From JBKEDC01 sp047975205 (GTDB lineage Bacteria > Bacteroidota > Bacteroidia > Bacteroidales > Prolixibacteraceae): a DNA stretch of 64,000 nucleotides. Position 1 is the stretch's first letter, and each line of letters opens with the position of its first letter. Shown piece by piece: positions 8,918-17,231 of the stretch. A program made the translations under genes and the position numbers. The stretch covers positions 62,001 to 126,000 of the forward strand of contig JBKEDC010000019.1 in assembly GCA_047975205.1 (NCBI GenBank), in the 5' to 3' direction. The notes under the pieces are model-generated. The model was given only the letters and a program-made list of their open reading frames with translations, did no database searches and was not told where the DNA came from.

Positions 8918-9307
8918 GTGAAAAACTATATTGTACGCATGTGCATCTTAACCGTTGTGCTGATGCTGATCAATTTACTTATTGATAACTTCGCATTCGA
9001 CGGCAATACCCTCCATTTTGGTTATTGGATAATATTCATCTTCAGCTTTATTACTCAGATAGCGCATAAAGTATTATTAAATTTACTTGAAAAACAGCCC
9101 AATAAATTCCCTCTTTTATACCAACTAATCACAATGGGCAAAATCTTTATTTACTTTGTTATTGCGTTGGCGTATGTTTTATACAACAAGGATCAGGCAC
9201 TTGCATTTTTAGTGCTGTATGCCGTATGTTATCTTGTTTTCCTAATTGCAGAAACATCGAGTATGTCGGGTATAGTTAGAAAGTATCAAACTAAAGCACA
9301 TAACTAA
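8918..9307 (+). CDS. AtpI-like four-helix membrane protein leading the ATP synthase operon
   Basis: The protein has 129 residues and four predicted membrane helices (about 5-25, 32-52, 70-87 and 93-112), and it begins with GTG at 8918. Its position seven bases before atpB matches the gene often annotated as ATP synthase subunit I in Bacteroidota operons. AtpI proteins assist assembly of the c-ring in other bacteria. Sequence similarity to characterised AtpI cannot be judged by eye, so the assignment rests on size, topology and context. An ATG at 8939 (MCILTVVLM) is an alternative start that would trim the first seven residues. Confidence 0.65.
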   Translation: MKNYIVRMCILTVVLMLINLLIDNFAFDGNTLHFGYWIIFIFSFITQIAHKVLLNLLEKQPNKFPLLYQLITMGKIFIYFVIALAYVLYNKDQALAFLVLYAVCYLVFLIAETSSMSGIVRKYQTKAHN

Positions 9308-9314
9308 ATAAACT

Positions 9315-10403
9315 ATGAGTTCAGTAAATTATATGATTAACCATTCTCCAAAATGGTTTAAATTTATGGTGCTAACACTAGCTTTTACCGGCCTCAGTGG
9401 TATCCATGCATTTGCATCAGGTGAAAGCAGCTTCGATGTAGGTAAGTTTACAATGGAGGAAGTGACCGACCAACATGAGTGGCATATTATGGATATCGGA
9501 GATAAAAGTGTATCCATTCCATTGCCTGTAATCGTTTATAGCGCACACAGCGGATTCCATGTTTTTATGTCATCAAAATTTGAACACGGACATGCTGCCT
9601 ATAAGAGATTCGAACTGGGAGAGAAAGCTCCTTATGAGGGAAAAATCATAGAAAAATTAGATAACGGTGAACTATATGTGCCTTGGGACTTTTCAATTAC
9701 TAAGGTTGTAATCGGACTCTTGTTGAGTGTAGTTATCTTGCTCTGGATATTTTTATCGGTTGCTAAATCTATGAAAGCACGCGAGGGAAAAACGCCTAAG
9801 GGGATTCAAAATGCCATGGAACCAATGATTACATTCGTTCGAGATGATGTTGCCATTCCTTGTATAGGTGAAGCAAAATATGAGCGTTATATGCCCTATT
9901 TACTTACGTTGTTCTTCTTCATTTTATTTAATAATATCATTGGGTTAATACCCGTTCCTCCGTTTGGAGCAAATGTAACCGGAAATATTTCGATTACCAT
10001 GTGCTTGGCGGCATTTACATTTGTGCTAACTTCGGTAAGTGCCAACAAGCATTATTGGAAAGAAATATACAATCCTGATGTGCCTTGGTGGATGAAATTT
10101 CCTATTCCGCTCATGCCGTTCATTGAGTTACTCGGCTTAATTATCAAACCCGTAGTTTTGATGATCCGGTTGTTTGCCAACATCTTGGCAGGGCACTTGG
10201 TTGTAGCTGTGTTCATTGCACTAATCTTTGTGTTTACCAATATCATGGGAGCGACAGCAGGGGCCGGCGTTAGTATTTTCTCCGTAGGATTATCTGTGTT
10301 CATTAAATTATTAGACGTTTTGGTGGCATTTATTCAAGCCTTTGTATTCACATTGCTTTCAGCTTTATACATTGGTACTGCCATTCAGGAACATCATTCA
10401 TAA
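9315..10403 (+). CDS. atpB: ATP synthase F0 subunit a
   Basis: The 362-residue protein is about 90-100 residues longer than the E. coli subunit, because of an N-terminal signal-like helix (residues about 15-35) and an extra extracytoplasmic domain (about 36-125). Such an extension is typical of Bacteroidota. The membrane core carries the essential arginine in MIRLFANILAGH (Arg285), which faces the c-ring carboxylate, and the conserved FIELLGLIIKP helix before it (about 269-279). Subunit a forms the two proton half-channels. The gene lies between the AtpI-like gene and atpE with short spacers. Confidence 0.95.
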   Translation: MSSVNYMINHSPKWFKFMVLTLAFTGLSGIHAFASGESSFDVGKFTMEEVTDQHEWHIMDIGDKSVSIPLPVIVYSAHSGFHVFMSSKFEHGHAAYKRFELGEKAPYEGKIIEKLDNGELYVPWDFSITKVVIGLLLSVVILLWIFLSVAKSMKAREGKTPKGIQNAMEPMITFVRDDVAIPCIGEAKYERYMPYLLTLFFFILFNNIIGLIPVPPFGANVTGNISITMCLAAFTFVLTSVSANKHYWKEIYNPDVPWWMKFPIPLMPFIELLGLIIKPVVLMIRLFANILAGHLVVAVFIALIFVFTNIMGATAGAGVSIFSVGLSVFIKLLDVLVAFIQAFVFTLLSALYIGTAIQEHHS

Positions 10404-10426
10404 ACAACCATAAATTAAACGTTATT

Positions 10427-10699
10427 ATGAGTTTATTAGTTCTTCTACAAGAATCAGTTGCTACAATTGGCAACGTAGGTACAGGATTAGCTGAAGTTGG
10501 TGCTGGTATCGGCGCGGGTATTGCTGCTATTGGTGCAGGCATTGGTATCGGACGAATTGGTGCCGGAGCCATGGAAGCCATTGCTCGCCAACCGGAAGCT
10601 GTTGGTGAAATCCGTTCAAACATGTTGATTGCTGCTGCCCTTATCGAGGGAGTTTCATTCGTGGCATTAATTGTTTGTATCTTGATTCTATTTGTGTAG
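10427..10699 (+). CDS. atpE: ATP synthase F0 subunit c
   Basis: This is a 90-residue hairpin of two membrane helices. Helix 1 is packed with Gly/Ala repeats (GAGIGAGIAAIGAGIGIG, residues about 25-42), the polar loop is ARQPE (53-57), and helix 2 carries the ion-binding Glu74 in ALIEGVSF. The residue after Glu74 is Gly rather than Ser or Thr, which fits proton rather than sodium coupling. Ten or so copies form the rotor ring. A stable hairpin follows immediately and may raise its expression relative to atpF. Confidence 0.96.
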   Translation: MSLLVLLQESVATIGNVGTGLAEVGAGIGAGIAAIGAGIGIGRIGAGAMEAIARQPEAVGEIRSNMLIAAALIEGVSFVALIVCILILFV

Positions 10700-10710
10700 A
10701 TAATTTAAGC

Positions 10711-10749
10711 GTTTGTCGACTTCGGGGATTGCCCGAAGTTTCGACAAAC
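10711..10749 (+). promoter_or_regulatory. Intercistronic stem-loop between atpE and atpF
   Basis: GTTTGTCGACTTCGGG (10711-10726) pairs with CCCGAAG-TTTCGACAAAC (10732-10749), with one bulge and a 5-base loop. No T run follows, so it is unlikely to be a full terminator. It sits just after the gene for the most abundant subunit. Inference: it may block 3' exonucleases and stabilise the upstream message, or partially attenuate transcription into atpF. Confidence 0.7.
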
Positions 10750-10769
10750 ATTAAGAAAGGGATTTTATT

Positions 10770-11264
10770 ATGGCATTTATGACACCCGCCATCGGAACTA
10801 TATTCTGGATGCTTATCATTTTCGGTATTGCATTTGGCGTTCTACGTAAGTACGCTTGGAAGCCAATACTCCACGCATTAAAACAACGAGAATATTCTAT
10901 CGACAAGGCACTTACTGCTGCCGATAATGCTCGTCAGGAGATTAAATTGCTTCGTGCTAATCAAGAAGAAATCATTACAGAGGCTCGAGCCGAAAAAGAC
11001 CAAATTCTGAAGGAAGCTCGCGAAATGAAAGATAAAATGTTGGTTGATGCTAAGGGTCAAGCTCAAGTTGAAGCTCAGAAAATAATTAAATTAGCTCAAG
11101 AGCAAATCGAAGCACATCAGAAAGCCGCCGTAGCTGAAATGAAACAAGAGATAGCCGAACTCTCCATTTTAGTGGCTTCAAAGGTGTTGAGCAAAGAGCT
11201 CTCCTCTGGAAACCAACATGAATCGTTGGTTAATGATTTGATTGACGATTTAAAGTTGAATTAG
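10770..11264 (+). CDS. atpF: ATP synthase F0 subunit b
   Basis: The protein has 164 residues. One N-terminal membrane helix (residues about 5-25, IGTIFWMLIIFGIAFGVLRKY) is followed by a long charged helix rich in Ala, Glu, Lys and Gln, the stator stalk that dimerises and reaches to F1. It ends with a segment that would bind the delta subunit. The ATG at 10770 is preceded by a purine-rich AGAAAGG. Three bases separate its stop from atpH, indicating tight coupling. Confidence 0.94.
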   Translation: MAFMTPAIGTIFWMLIIFGIAFGVLRKYAWKPILHALKQREYSIDKALTAADNARQEIKLLRANQEEIITEARAEKDQILKEAREMKDKMLVDAKGQAQVEAQKIIKLAQEQIEAHQKAAVAEMKQEIAELSILVASKVLSKELSSGNQHESLVNDLIDDLKLN

Positions 11265-11267
11265 ATT

Positions 11268-11810
11268 ATGGATTATAGTGCAATAGCCGTTCGATATGCT
11301 AAAGCTTTCTTCAATTTGGCAAGCGAAAAAAATTTATTGGAAGAGGTAAAGGCCGATATGGATTTATTATCTTCACTCTTCAAGGGTAAAGAGCTCAAAT
11401 TAATATTGGAAAACCGTATCATTAAAGCACAGCAAAAAAATACACTTTTGCAAGCCGGATTTCAAGGGAAAATTAGCTCGTTAAGCTTGAATTTTATAAA
11501 ATTGGTGGTTGATAACGGACGAAGCGCTCATTTTGAAGGAATGTGTCGATATTTCATCAGCCTATATCGAAAAAAGCAGAATCTTAAGTCAGTTTTGCTA
11601 ACTACAGCTGTTGATATAGACAAGGAAACAAGCCTTAAGTTGACAGCAAAATTAGAATATGAACTTCACACAAAGGTGGAACTTCAAACTCGTGTAGATC
11701 CGGCTCTTATTGGAGGGTTTGTTCTCCGTATCGACGACCAACAGTATGATGCAAGTGTGCAGCATAAACTTCAGCAAATAAGAACAAGTATGCTAAATGC
11801 GAACGTTTAG
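11268..11810 (+). CDS. atpH: ATP synthase F1 subunit delta
   Basis: The protein has 180 residues, as usual for the OSCP/delta family. The N-terminal helical domain (about 1-105; AIAVRYAKAFFNLA at the start) binds the top of F1, and the C-terminal part contains the conserved signature near LIGGFVLRIDDQQYDASVQHKL (residues about 147-168, quoted in part). It links F1 to the b-subunit stalk. It starts three bases after atpF and is followed 45 bases later by atpA. Confidence 0.94.
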   Translation: MDYSAIAVRYAKAFFNLASEKNLLEEVKADMDLLSSLFKGKELKLILENRIIKAQQKNTLLQAGFQGKISSLSLNFIKLVVDNGRSAHFEGMCRYFISLYRKKQNLKSVLLTTAVDIDKETSLKLTAKLEYELHTKVELQTRVDPALIGGFVLRIDDQQYDASVQHKLQQIRTSMLNANV

Positions 11811-11854
11811 CAGGATAAGTATATTCGCAGTTAAACCTAAAAGAAAATATACAA

Positions 11855-13438
11855 ATGACAGATAATATAAAACCGGCCGAAATTTCAGCCATCCTCAAAC
11901 AACAATTGGAAGGGTTGAAATCGGCAACTGAGCTTGAAGAGGTAGGCACTGTGCTTACTGTAGGCGATGGCATTGCCCGGATTTACGGCTTATCGAATGT
12001 GGAAGCTAATGAAATGATTGAATTTCAATCAGGTATTAAAGGTATTGTGCAAAACTTGGAAGAAGACAATGTAGGAGCTGTGCTTTTAGGTTCGTCTGAT
12101 CAGGTGAGCGAGGGCGATACCGTAAAGCGCATGCAACGTATTGCCTCTATTAACGTAGGTGAGGGGTTATTAGGTAGAGTAGTAAATACAATTGGTGAAG
12201 CCATTGATGGCAAAGGAGCTATTAGCGGTGAAAAATACGAAATGCCGCTAGAACGCAAAGCCCCCGGAGTAATTTATCGTCAACCGGTTACCGAACCACT
12301 ACAAACAGGTATTAAGGCCATTGATGCCATGATTCCTATTGGTAGAGGACAACGAGAATTAATTATCGGTGACCGCCAGACCGGAAAAACAGCCGTAGCC
12401 ATCGATACGATCATTAATCAGCGTGAGAACTTCGAAAAAGGAAACCCTGTATATTGTATTTATGTTGCTGTTGGACAGAAAGGCTCAACAGTGGCTAACA
12501 TCGCATCGACGTTAGAGAAACACGGAGCTATGAAATATTCTGTTATCGTTTCTGCTACGGCTTCTGACCCTGCAGCTCTGCAATATTATGCACCTTATGC
12601 CGGAGCTGCTATCGGCGAATTTTTCCGTGATACCGGAAGACATGCACTCATTATATTTGATGATCTTTCAAAACAAGCTGTTTCTTACCGTGAAGTGTCG
12701 CTGTTACTTCGCCGCCCACCCGGTCGTGAAGCCTATCCCGGTGATGTATTTTACTTGCATTCCCGTTTATTGGAACGTGCGGCAAAAATTGTAAACTCTG
12801 ATACCATTGCACAAGAAATGAATGATCTTCCAGAAAGTCTTAAACCAATGGTAAAAGGTGGAGGATCGCTTACGGCATTGCCTATTATCGAAACACAAGC
12901 CGGCGACGTTTCAGCTTATATTCCTACCAATGTTATTTCTATTACCGACGGACAAATATTCTTGGAGTCTGATTTGTTTAACTCAGGAGTTCGTCCAGCT
13001 ATTAATGTCGGTATTTCTGTTTCTCGTGTGGGAGGTAGCGCACAGGTAAAATCAATGAAAAAGGTTTCAGGAACATTGAAACTAGATCAAGCCCAATTCC
13101 GCGAATTAGAAGCCTTCTCTAAGTTTGGTTCCGATTTAGACGCTGCCACTATGAGTGTGCTCGATAAAGGGCGTAAGAATGTGGAAGTGCTGAAGCAAGG
13201 ACAATATAAACCAATGAAGGTTGAACACCAAGTAGCTATCATATATTGTGGTACTAAAGGTTTATTGCGCAATGTACCGGTAAATAAAGTATCTGAATTT
13301 GAGCGGGCTTTCCTAGAACAAATGGATATGCAGTTTCCGAACACTCTCGATGAATTGCGAGCCGGAAAGTTAACCGATGAAGGGGCTGTAAACTTAGAGA
13401 AAGTCGCTGCTGATTGTGCTGCCGGTTTTAAATCATAA
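11855..13438 (+). CDS. atpA: ATP synthase F1 subunit alpha
   Basis: The 527-residue protein has the three expected parts: a beta-barrel (about 25-95), a nucleotide-binding domain with Walker A GDRQTGKT at residues 172-179, and a C-terminal helical domain. The family signature with the arginine finger, SVSRVGGSAQ, is near residue 388. Alpha subunits hold regulatory nucleotide sites and alternate with catalytic beta subunits. The catalytic beta gene (atpD) is not in this operon, so it must be encoded elsewhere. Confidence 0.97.
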   Translation: MTDNIKPAEISAILKQQLEGLKSATELEEVGTVLTVGDGIARIYGLSNVEANEMIEFQSGIKGIVQNLEEDNVGAVLLGSSDQVSEGDTVKRMQRIASINVGEGLLGRVVNTIGEAIDGKGAISGEKYEMPLERKAPGVIYRQPVTEPLQTGIKAIDAMIPIGRGQRELIIGDRQTGKTAVAIDTIINQRENFEKGNPVYCIYVAVGQKGSTVANIASTLEKHGAMKYSVIVSATASDPAALQYYAPYAGAAIGEFFRDTGRHALIIFDDLSKQAVSYREVSLLLRRPPGREAYPGDVFYLHSRLLERAAKIVNSDTIAQEMNDLPESLKPMVKGGGSLTALPIIETQAGDVSAYIPTNVISITDGQIFLESDLFNSGVRPAINVGISVSRVGGSAQVKSMKKVSGTLKLDQAQFRELEAFSKFGSDLDAATMSVLDKGRKNVEVLKQGQYKPMKVEHQVAIIYCGTKGLLRNVPVNKVSEFERAFLEQMDMQFPNTLDELRAGKLTDEGAVNLEKVAADCAAGFKS

Positions 13439-13449
13439 AAACGAGCCTT

Positions 13450-14331
13450 ATGGCAAATTTAAAAGAAATTCAAACACGAATCGGTTCGGTAAAAACAACT
13501 AGACAAGTAACTAGTGCCATGAAAATGGTATCTGCTGCTAAACTAAAAAAAGCACAAGATAACATTACGCGCATGCGTCCTTATGCCGAGAAACTGTTAT
13601 ACATTTTGGCACAACTTGGCGAAGGGTTAAATTCTTCGGAATCGCCATACACCGAGCAACGTCCGCCGGAAAACGTATTACTTGTTATAGCAAGTACAAA
13701 TAAGGGGCTTTGTGGTGGTTTTAATTCAAATATCACTAAGGCTGCTTTAACGCATGCTAAAACAAAATATCCACATCAATACCGAGCAGGAAAGGTACAT
13801 TTTTTTGTAGTAGGTAAACAAGTGGTAAAATTGTTGAAATCACGAAAAATAGCTATTGAAAAGGAAGATGAAAGCCTTATAGATGAGCTAACTTTTGAGC
13901 ATGTAAGTAATGTGGCAAATGAACTTATGGAAATGTTTAGAACGCATAAGTATGATCGTGTAGATTTGGTATATAACAAGTTTATCAATGCTGCTGTTCA
14001 ACAAGCAACTATTGAGCAATTTCTCCCTTTAACAGACAGCGAAACAGTTATCTCAGAGGAGAAGCATTTAATTTCTGATTTTATTTTTGAACCAAGTAAA
14101 GAAGAAATTATAACAAAGCTTATACCTCAGGCACTCCAAACTTTATTATTTAAGGTCCTTGTTGACTCGCAAGCTGCTGAACACGGAGCACGAATGACAG
14201 CAATGACCCAAGCAACTGACAATGCTTCAGAGCTTATTCAAGATCTTACACTGACTTTCAATAAAGTTCGACAGGCAGCTATCACGAACCAGATTATTGA
14301 GGTGACCGGAGGTGCTGAAGCCTTAAATTAA
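13450..14331 (+). CDS. atpG: ATP synthase F1 subunit gamma
   Basis: The protein has 293 residues. The N-terminal helix (IQTRIGSVKTTRQVTSAMKMV, residues about 7-27) and the C-terminal helix ending in TNQIIEVTGGAEAL form the coiled-coil shaft that turns inside the alpha3beta3 head. The Rossmann-like middle contains the conserved TNKGLCGGFNSN (about 83-94). It is the last gene of the operon; a strong terminator follows and no atpD or atpC is present downstream. Confidence 0.96.
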   Translation: MANLKEIQTRIGSVKTTRQVTSAMKMVSAAKLKKAQDNITRMRPYAEKLLYILAQLGEGLNSSESPYTEQRPPENVLLVIASTNKGLCGGFNSNITKAALTHAKTKYPHQYRAGKVHFFVVGKQVVKLLKSRKIAIEKEDESLIDELTFEHVSNVANELMEMFRTHKYDRVDLVYNKFINAAVQQATIEQFLPLTDSETVISEEKHLISDFIFEPSKEEIITKLIPQALQTLLFKVLVDSQAAEHGARMTAMTQATDNASELIQDLTLTFNKVRQAAITNQIIEVTGGAEALN

Positions 14332-14338
14332 AAATCTC

Positions 14339-14376
14339 AAACGCTCATTGAAACTAAAATCAATGAGCGTTTTTTT
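14339..14376 (+). terminator. Terminator of the ATP synthase operon
   Basis: AAACGCTCATTG (14339-14350) pairs with CAATGAGCGTTT (14361-14372) and the T run continues to 14376. It begins eight bases after the atpG stop. Confidence 0.92.
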
Positions 14377-14433
14377 AAACTAAATACACGAAAAAGCTTT
14401 AATCATAAGCTACAGAATTAATAGTTACAAAAC

Positions 14434-16473
14434 CTATTGTAATCCCTCACGCTCAAGCAAGGCCTTTGTAGTTGGAGCCTGTCCCCGAAATCGTTTGTAT
14501 AGTATCATTGGGTGTTCGCTACCCCCTCTTTCCAAAATATTAACGCGGAAAGCATCTGCTGTCTCTTTATCAAATACTCCCTTTTCCTTGAATACAGCGA
14601 AAGCATCTGCATCAAGTACTTCGGCCCACTTATAACTGTAGTATCCGGATGAATATCCGCCAGCGAATATATGTGAAAATGCTGTACTCATTAGAGCTCC
14701 TGAAATTGGAGGCATGAGCTCGGTAGATTGCATGGATTGAGATTCAAAATCAGCAAGAGAGGTTCCTATGGGTTCTGTCTGTGTATAATAAGCCATATCG
14801 AGCATGGCAAAGCTTAATTGCCTTTCTGAGGCATAACCTGCCTGAAAATTTTTGGCTTGAATAATCTTTTCGATTAAAACTTCAGGTATTTTTTCTCCGG
14901 TTTGATAATGCACAGCAAAAGTATCGAGCCATTCCCTTTCATAGGCCCAATTCTCATGTATCTGTGATGGTAATTCTACGAAATCCCAAAATACATTTGT
15001 ACCTGAGGTGCTCGGATAAGTGCATTGACTAAGCATACCATGCAGAGCATGACCAAATTCATGGAGCAATGTTGTTACTTCATCAAAAGTGAGAAGTGAC
15101 GGACTTACAGGTGTTGGTTTGGTAAAATTACAAACAATACTGATGTGCGGACGATGGTCGATACCATCAGCTTGTATATATTGATTTTGGAAATCAGTCA
15201 TCCATGCCCCTGATCGTTTTGACTCTCTCGGAAAGAAATCAGCATAAAAAACTGCTACAAAGTCATTCATTTCATTAAACACTTCATAAGCTTTCACTTC
15301 AGGGTGATAAGTTTCAATCTTCTCATTAAGCTTGAAGTGTAAACCATACAACCTTGCAGCCAAATCAAAAACAGCTTCAACCACCTTTTCAAGTCTAAAA
15401 TAAGGTTTAAGCTCTTCTTCTTTGAAACCAAACTTTGCTGTTTTCAGCTTTTCGGAATAATATGCCCAATCCCAACGTTGAATTTTATCATTTAAACCAT
15501 TTCTTTCAGCAAAATCTTGCAACTCCTTCAAATCTTGCAGTGCGTGAGGTCTCGATGCTTGATGTAATTCATCGATAAAGCTTTCCACCTTATCAACTGA
15601 TGCTGCCATCCGTTTTTCAAGCGTATAATCAGCATGCGAAACATAACCCAACAAATTTGCCTTTTGTCGTTTCAGTTCCAATATCTGCCTAATGATTTGC
15701 TTATTGTCATTTGCATTATCCTGATTCGCTTTACGTGAAGAAGCTTTAAATAATTTTTCACGCAAATCTCTGTTATCGGCATACTTCATGAAAGGCAAAA
15801 AACTGGGATGTTGCAAAGTGAACAACCATCCTTCTTTATTTTTTTGTTTAGCTTCCGCCGATGCCGCTTCAATTACGAAATCGGGTAAACCGGCTAAATC
15901 TTTTTCGTCAGCCAATAAGAGCTCATAAGCATTTGTTTCAGCCAATACATTCTGCTGAAACTGTAAGCCTAATTTACTGAGCTCTGCCGTAATTTCTCGA
16001 TACTTTTCTTTATTAGCAGACGATAGATTTGCTCCATTTCTAATAAAAGTACTGTATGTATTTTCCAATAAGGTTTTCTGCTCAGCAGTGAGTTGCAAAA
16101 ATGTTTTATGTTCATAAATTGATTTTACACGTGCAAAAAGCTGTTCGTTCAAACTGACATCATTTCTAAACTCTGAAAGCATCGGAGCTACTTCTTGTGC
16201 TATATTTTGCATTTCATCATTGGTTTCTGCCGAGTTCAGATTAAAGAAAATCCCTTGAATAATATTTAACCGCATGCCTATAAAATCCATGGCTACAATT
16301 GTGTTTCCGAAGGTAGGAGTATCGGTCGAATTAATGATAGCCTGCATATCAATACGGGCTTCTTCAATAGCTGCTTTAAAAGCAGGAAGATAATGTTCAT
16401 TCTTAATGCTCAAAAACGGAGCTGTTTCATGTGGCGTGTTGAAATTGTTTAATAAAGGATTGTTTACTATCAT
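14434..16473 (-). CDS. M3-family zinc oligopeptidase (oligopeptidase A / dipeptidyl carboxypeptidase type)
   Basis: The 679-residue protein matches M3 peptidases such as PrlC and Dcp in length and layout. The zinc motif HEFGH is at residues 471-475 inside LLHEFGHALHGM, with the third ligand Glu expected about 25 residues later (DFVELPSQIHENWA). Conserved flanks YADFFPRE and GYSSGYYSYKWAEVLDADAF are also present. There is no signal peptide, so it probably degrades short peptides in the cytoplasm. The closest choice between oligopeptidase A and Dcp cannot be decided by eye. It is convergent with the ATP synthase operon. Confidence 0.92.
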   Translation of the reverse strand: MIVNNPLLNNFNTPHETAPFLSIKNEHYLPAFKAAIEEARIDMQAIINSTDTPTFGNTIVAMDFIGMRLNIIQGIFFNLNSAETNDEMQNIAQEVAPMLSEFRNDVSLNEQLFARVKSIYEHKTFLQLTAEQKTLLENTYSTFIRNGANLSSANKEKYREITAELSKLGLQFQQNVLAETNAYELLLADEKDLAGLPDFVIEAASAEAKQKNKEGWLFTLQHPSFLPFMKYADNRDLREKLFKASSRKANQDNANDNKQIIRQILELKRQKANLLGYVSHADYTLEKRMAASVDKVESFIDELHQASRPHALQDLKELQDFAERNGLNDKIQRWDWAYYSEKLKTAKFGFKEEELKPYFRLEKVVEAVFDLAARLYGLHFKLNEKIETYHPEVKAYEVFNEMNDFVAVFYADFFPRESKRSGAWMTDFQNQYIQADGIDHRPHISIVCNFTKPTPVSPSLLTFDEVTTLLHEFGHALHGMLSQCTYPSTSGTNVFWDFVELPSQIHENWAYEREWLDTFAVHYQTGEKIPEVLIEKIIQAKNFQAGYASERQLSFAMLDMAYYTQTEPIGTSLADFESQSMQSTELMPPISGALMSTAFSHIFAGGYSSGYYSYKWAEVLDADAFAVFKEKGVFDKETADAFRVNILERGGSEHPMILYKRFRGQAPTTKALLEREGLQ

Positions 16474-16541
16474 AATGATGAAATTTTAAAAATTGAGACT
16501 GTTTATATCATTTTCCAAATCATTATATCTTTGAATAGATA

Positions 16542-17135
16542 TTATTTTTTCTTCTTCTGTACACTCCAACCAAATTTTCCGATAGGTTTGCCTATCTTGA
16601 AATAGTGTCCGTGCACATACGTAATCGGATCAGATGCTTTAAGGCTAAAAGCTCCGGTATCAGCGTCCAAATAGCGTTCATCTGCTATAACGTTCACCAC
16701 CTCCGAAATAAACATGTCGTGAGTGCCAAGCGATACAATATCTTTTACTCTGCATTCAATAGAAATAGGAGATTCTGCCACAATAGGACAATTTACCACT
16801 GAAGCATTCATCTTAGTAAGTCCCATTTCGGCAAACTTATCGTAATCTTTTCCCGATTTCACACCACACCAATCAGTAGCTTGAGCCATTTCTTCAGTAG
16901 TTATATTAATAACATACTCTCCTGTTCGTTTAATGATATCGTAGCTGTGTCGCGATGGACGAACCGATATATAACACATTGGGGGATTAGTACATATGGT
17001 ACCTGTCCACGAAATAGTAATCAGATTATGTTCTGCAGGATTCTCTCCACAACTTACCAACACTGCCGGCAAAGGGTAAACCATAGTTCCCGGCTTCCAA
17101 TCTTGTTTCTTATATTCTTTACTTGCATCTTTCAT
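16542..17135 (-). CDS. Flavin reductase / flavoredoxin-like FMN-binding protein
   Basis: The 197-residue protein belongs to the flavin reductase-like split-barrel family. Recognisable parts are PLPAVLVSCG near residues 22-31, NLITISWTGTICTNPP near 37-52 for flavin contact, ISVRPSRHSYDII near 56-68, EYVINI, and the C-terminal YVHGHYFKIGKPIGKFGWS. Members bind FMN and reduce flavins or transfer electrons; some Bacteroidota proteins are called flavoredoxin. No partner enzyme is adjacent. The gene diverges from the esterase gene, with 96 bases between starts. Confidence 0.85.
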   Translation of the reverse strand: MKDASKEYKKQDWKPGTMVYPLPAVLVSCGENPAEHNLITISWTGTICTNPPMCYISVRPSRHSYDIIKRTGEYVINITTEEMAQATDWCGVKSGKDYDKFAEMGLTKMNASVVNCPIVAESPISIECRVKDIVSLGTHDMFISEVVNVIADERYLDADTGAFSLKASDPITYVHGHYFKIGKPIGKFGWSVQKKKK

Positions 17136-17231
17136 TGTTTCACAAAATTAAGAAAGCATATGGAAAGAGGCATATCCTACAAACAAGTTTTATTATTTTT
17201 GCGGAATCATACAGAACGATTTAACCGAATT

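Noticed and set aside
16881..17231. N-terminal extension of the esterase reading frame
   Set aside because: It overlaps the opposing flavin reductase gene; the ATG at 17232 starts a proper signal peptide.
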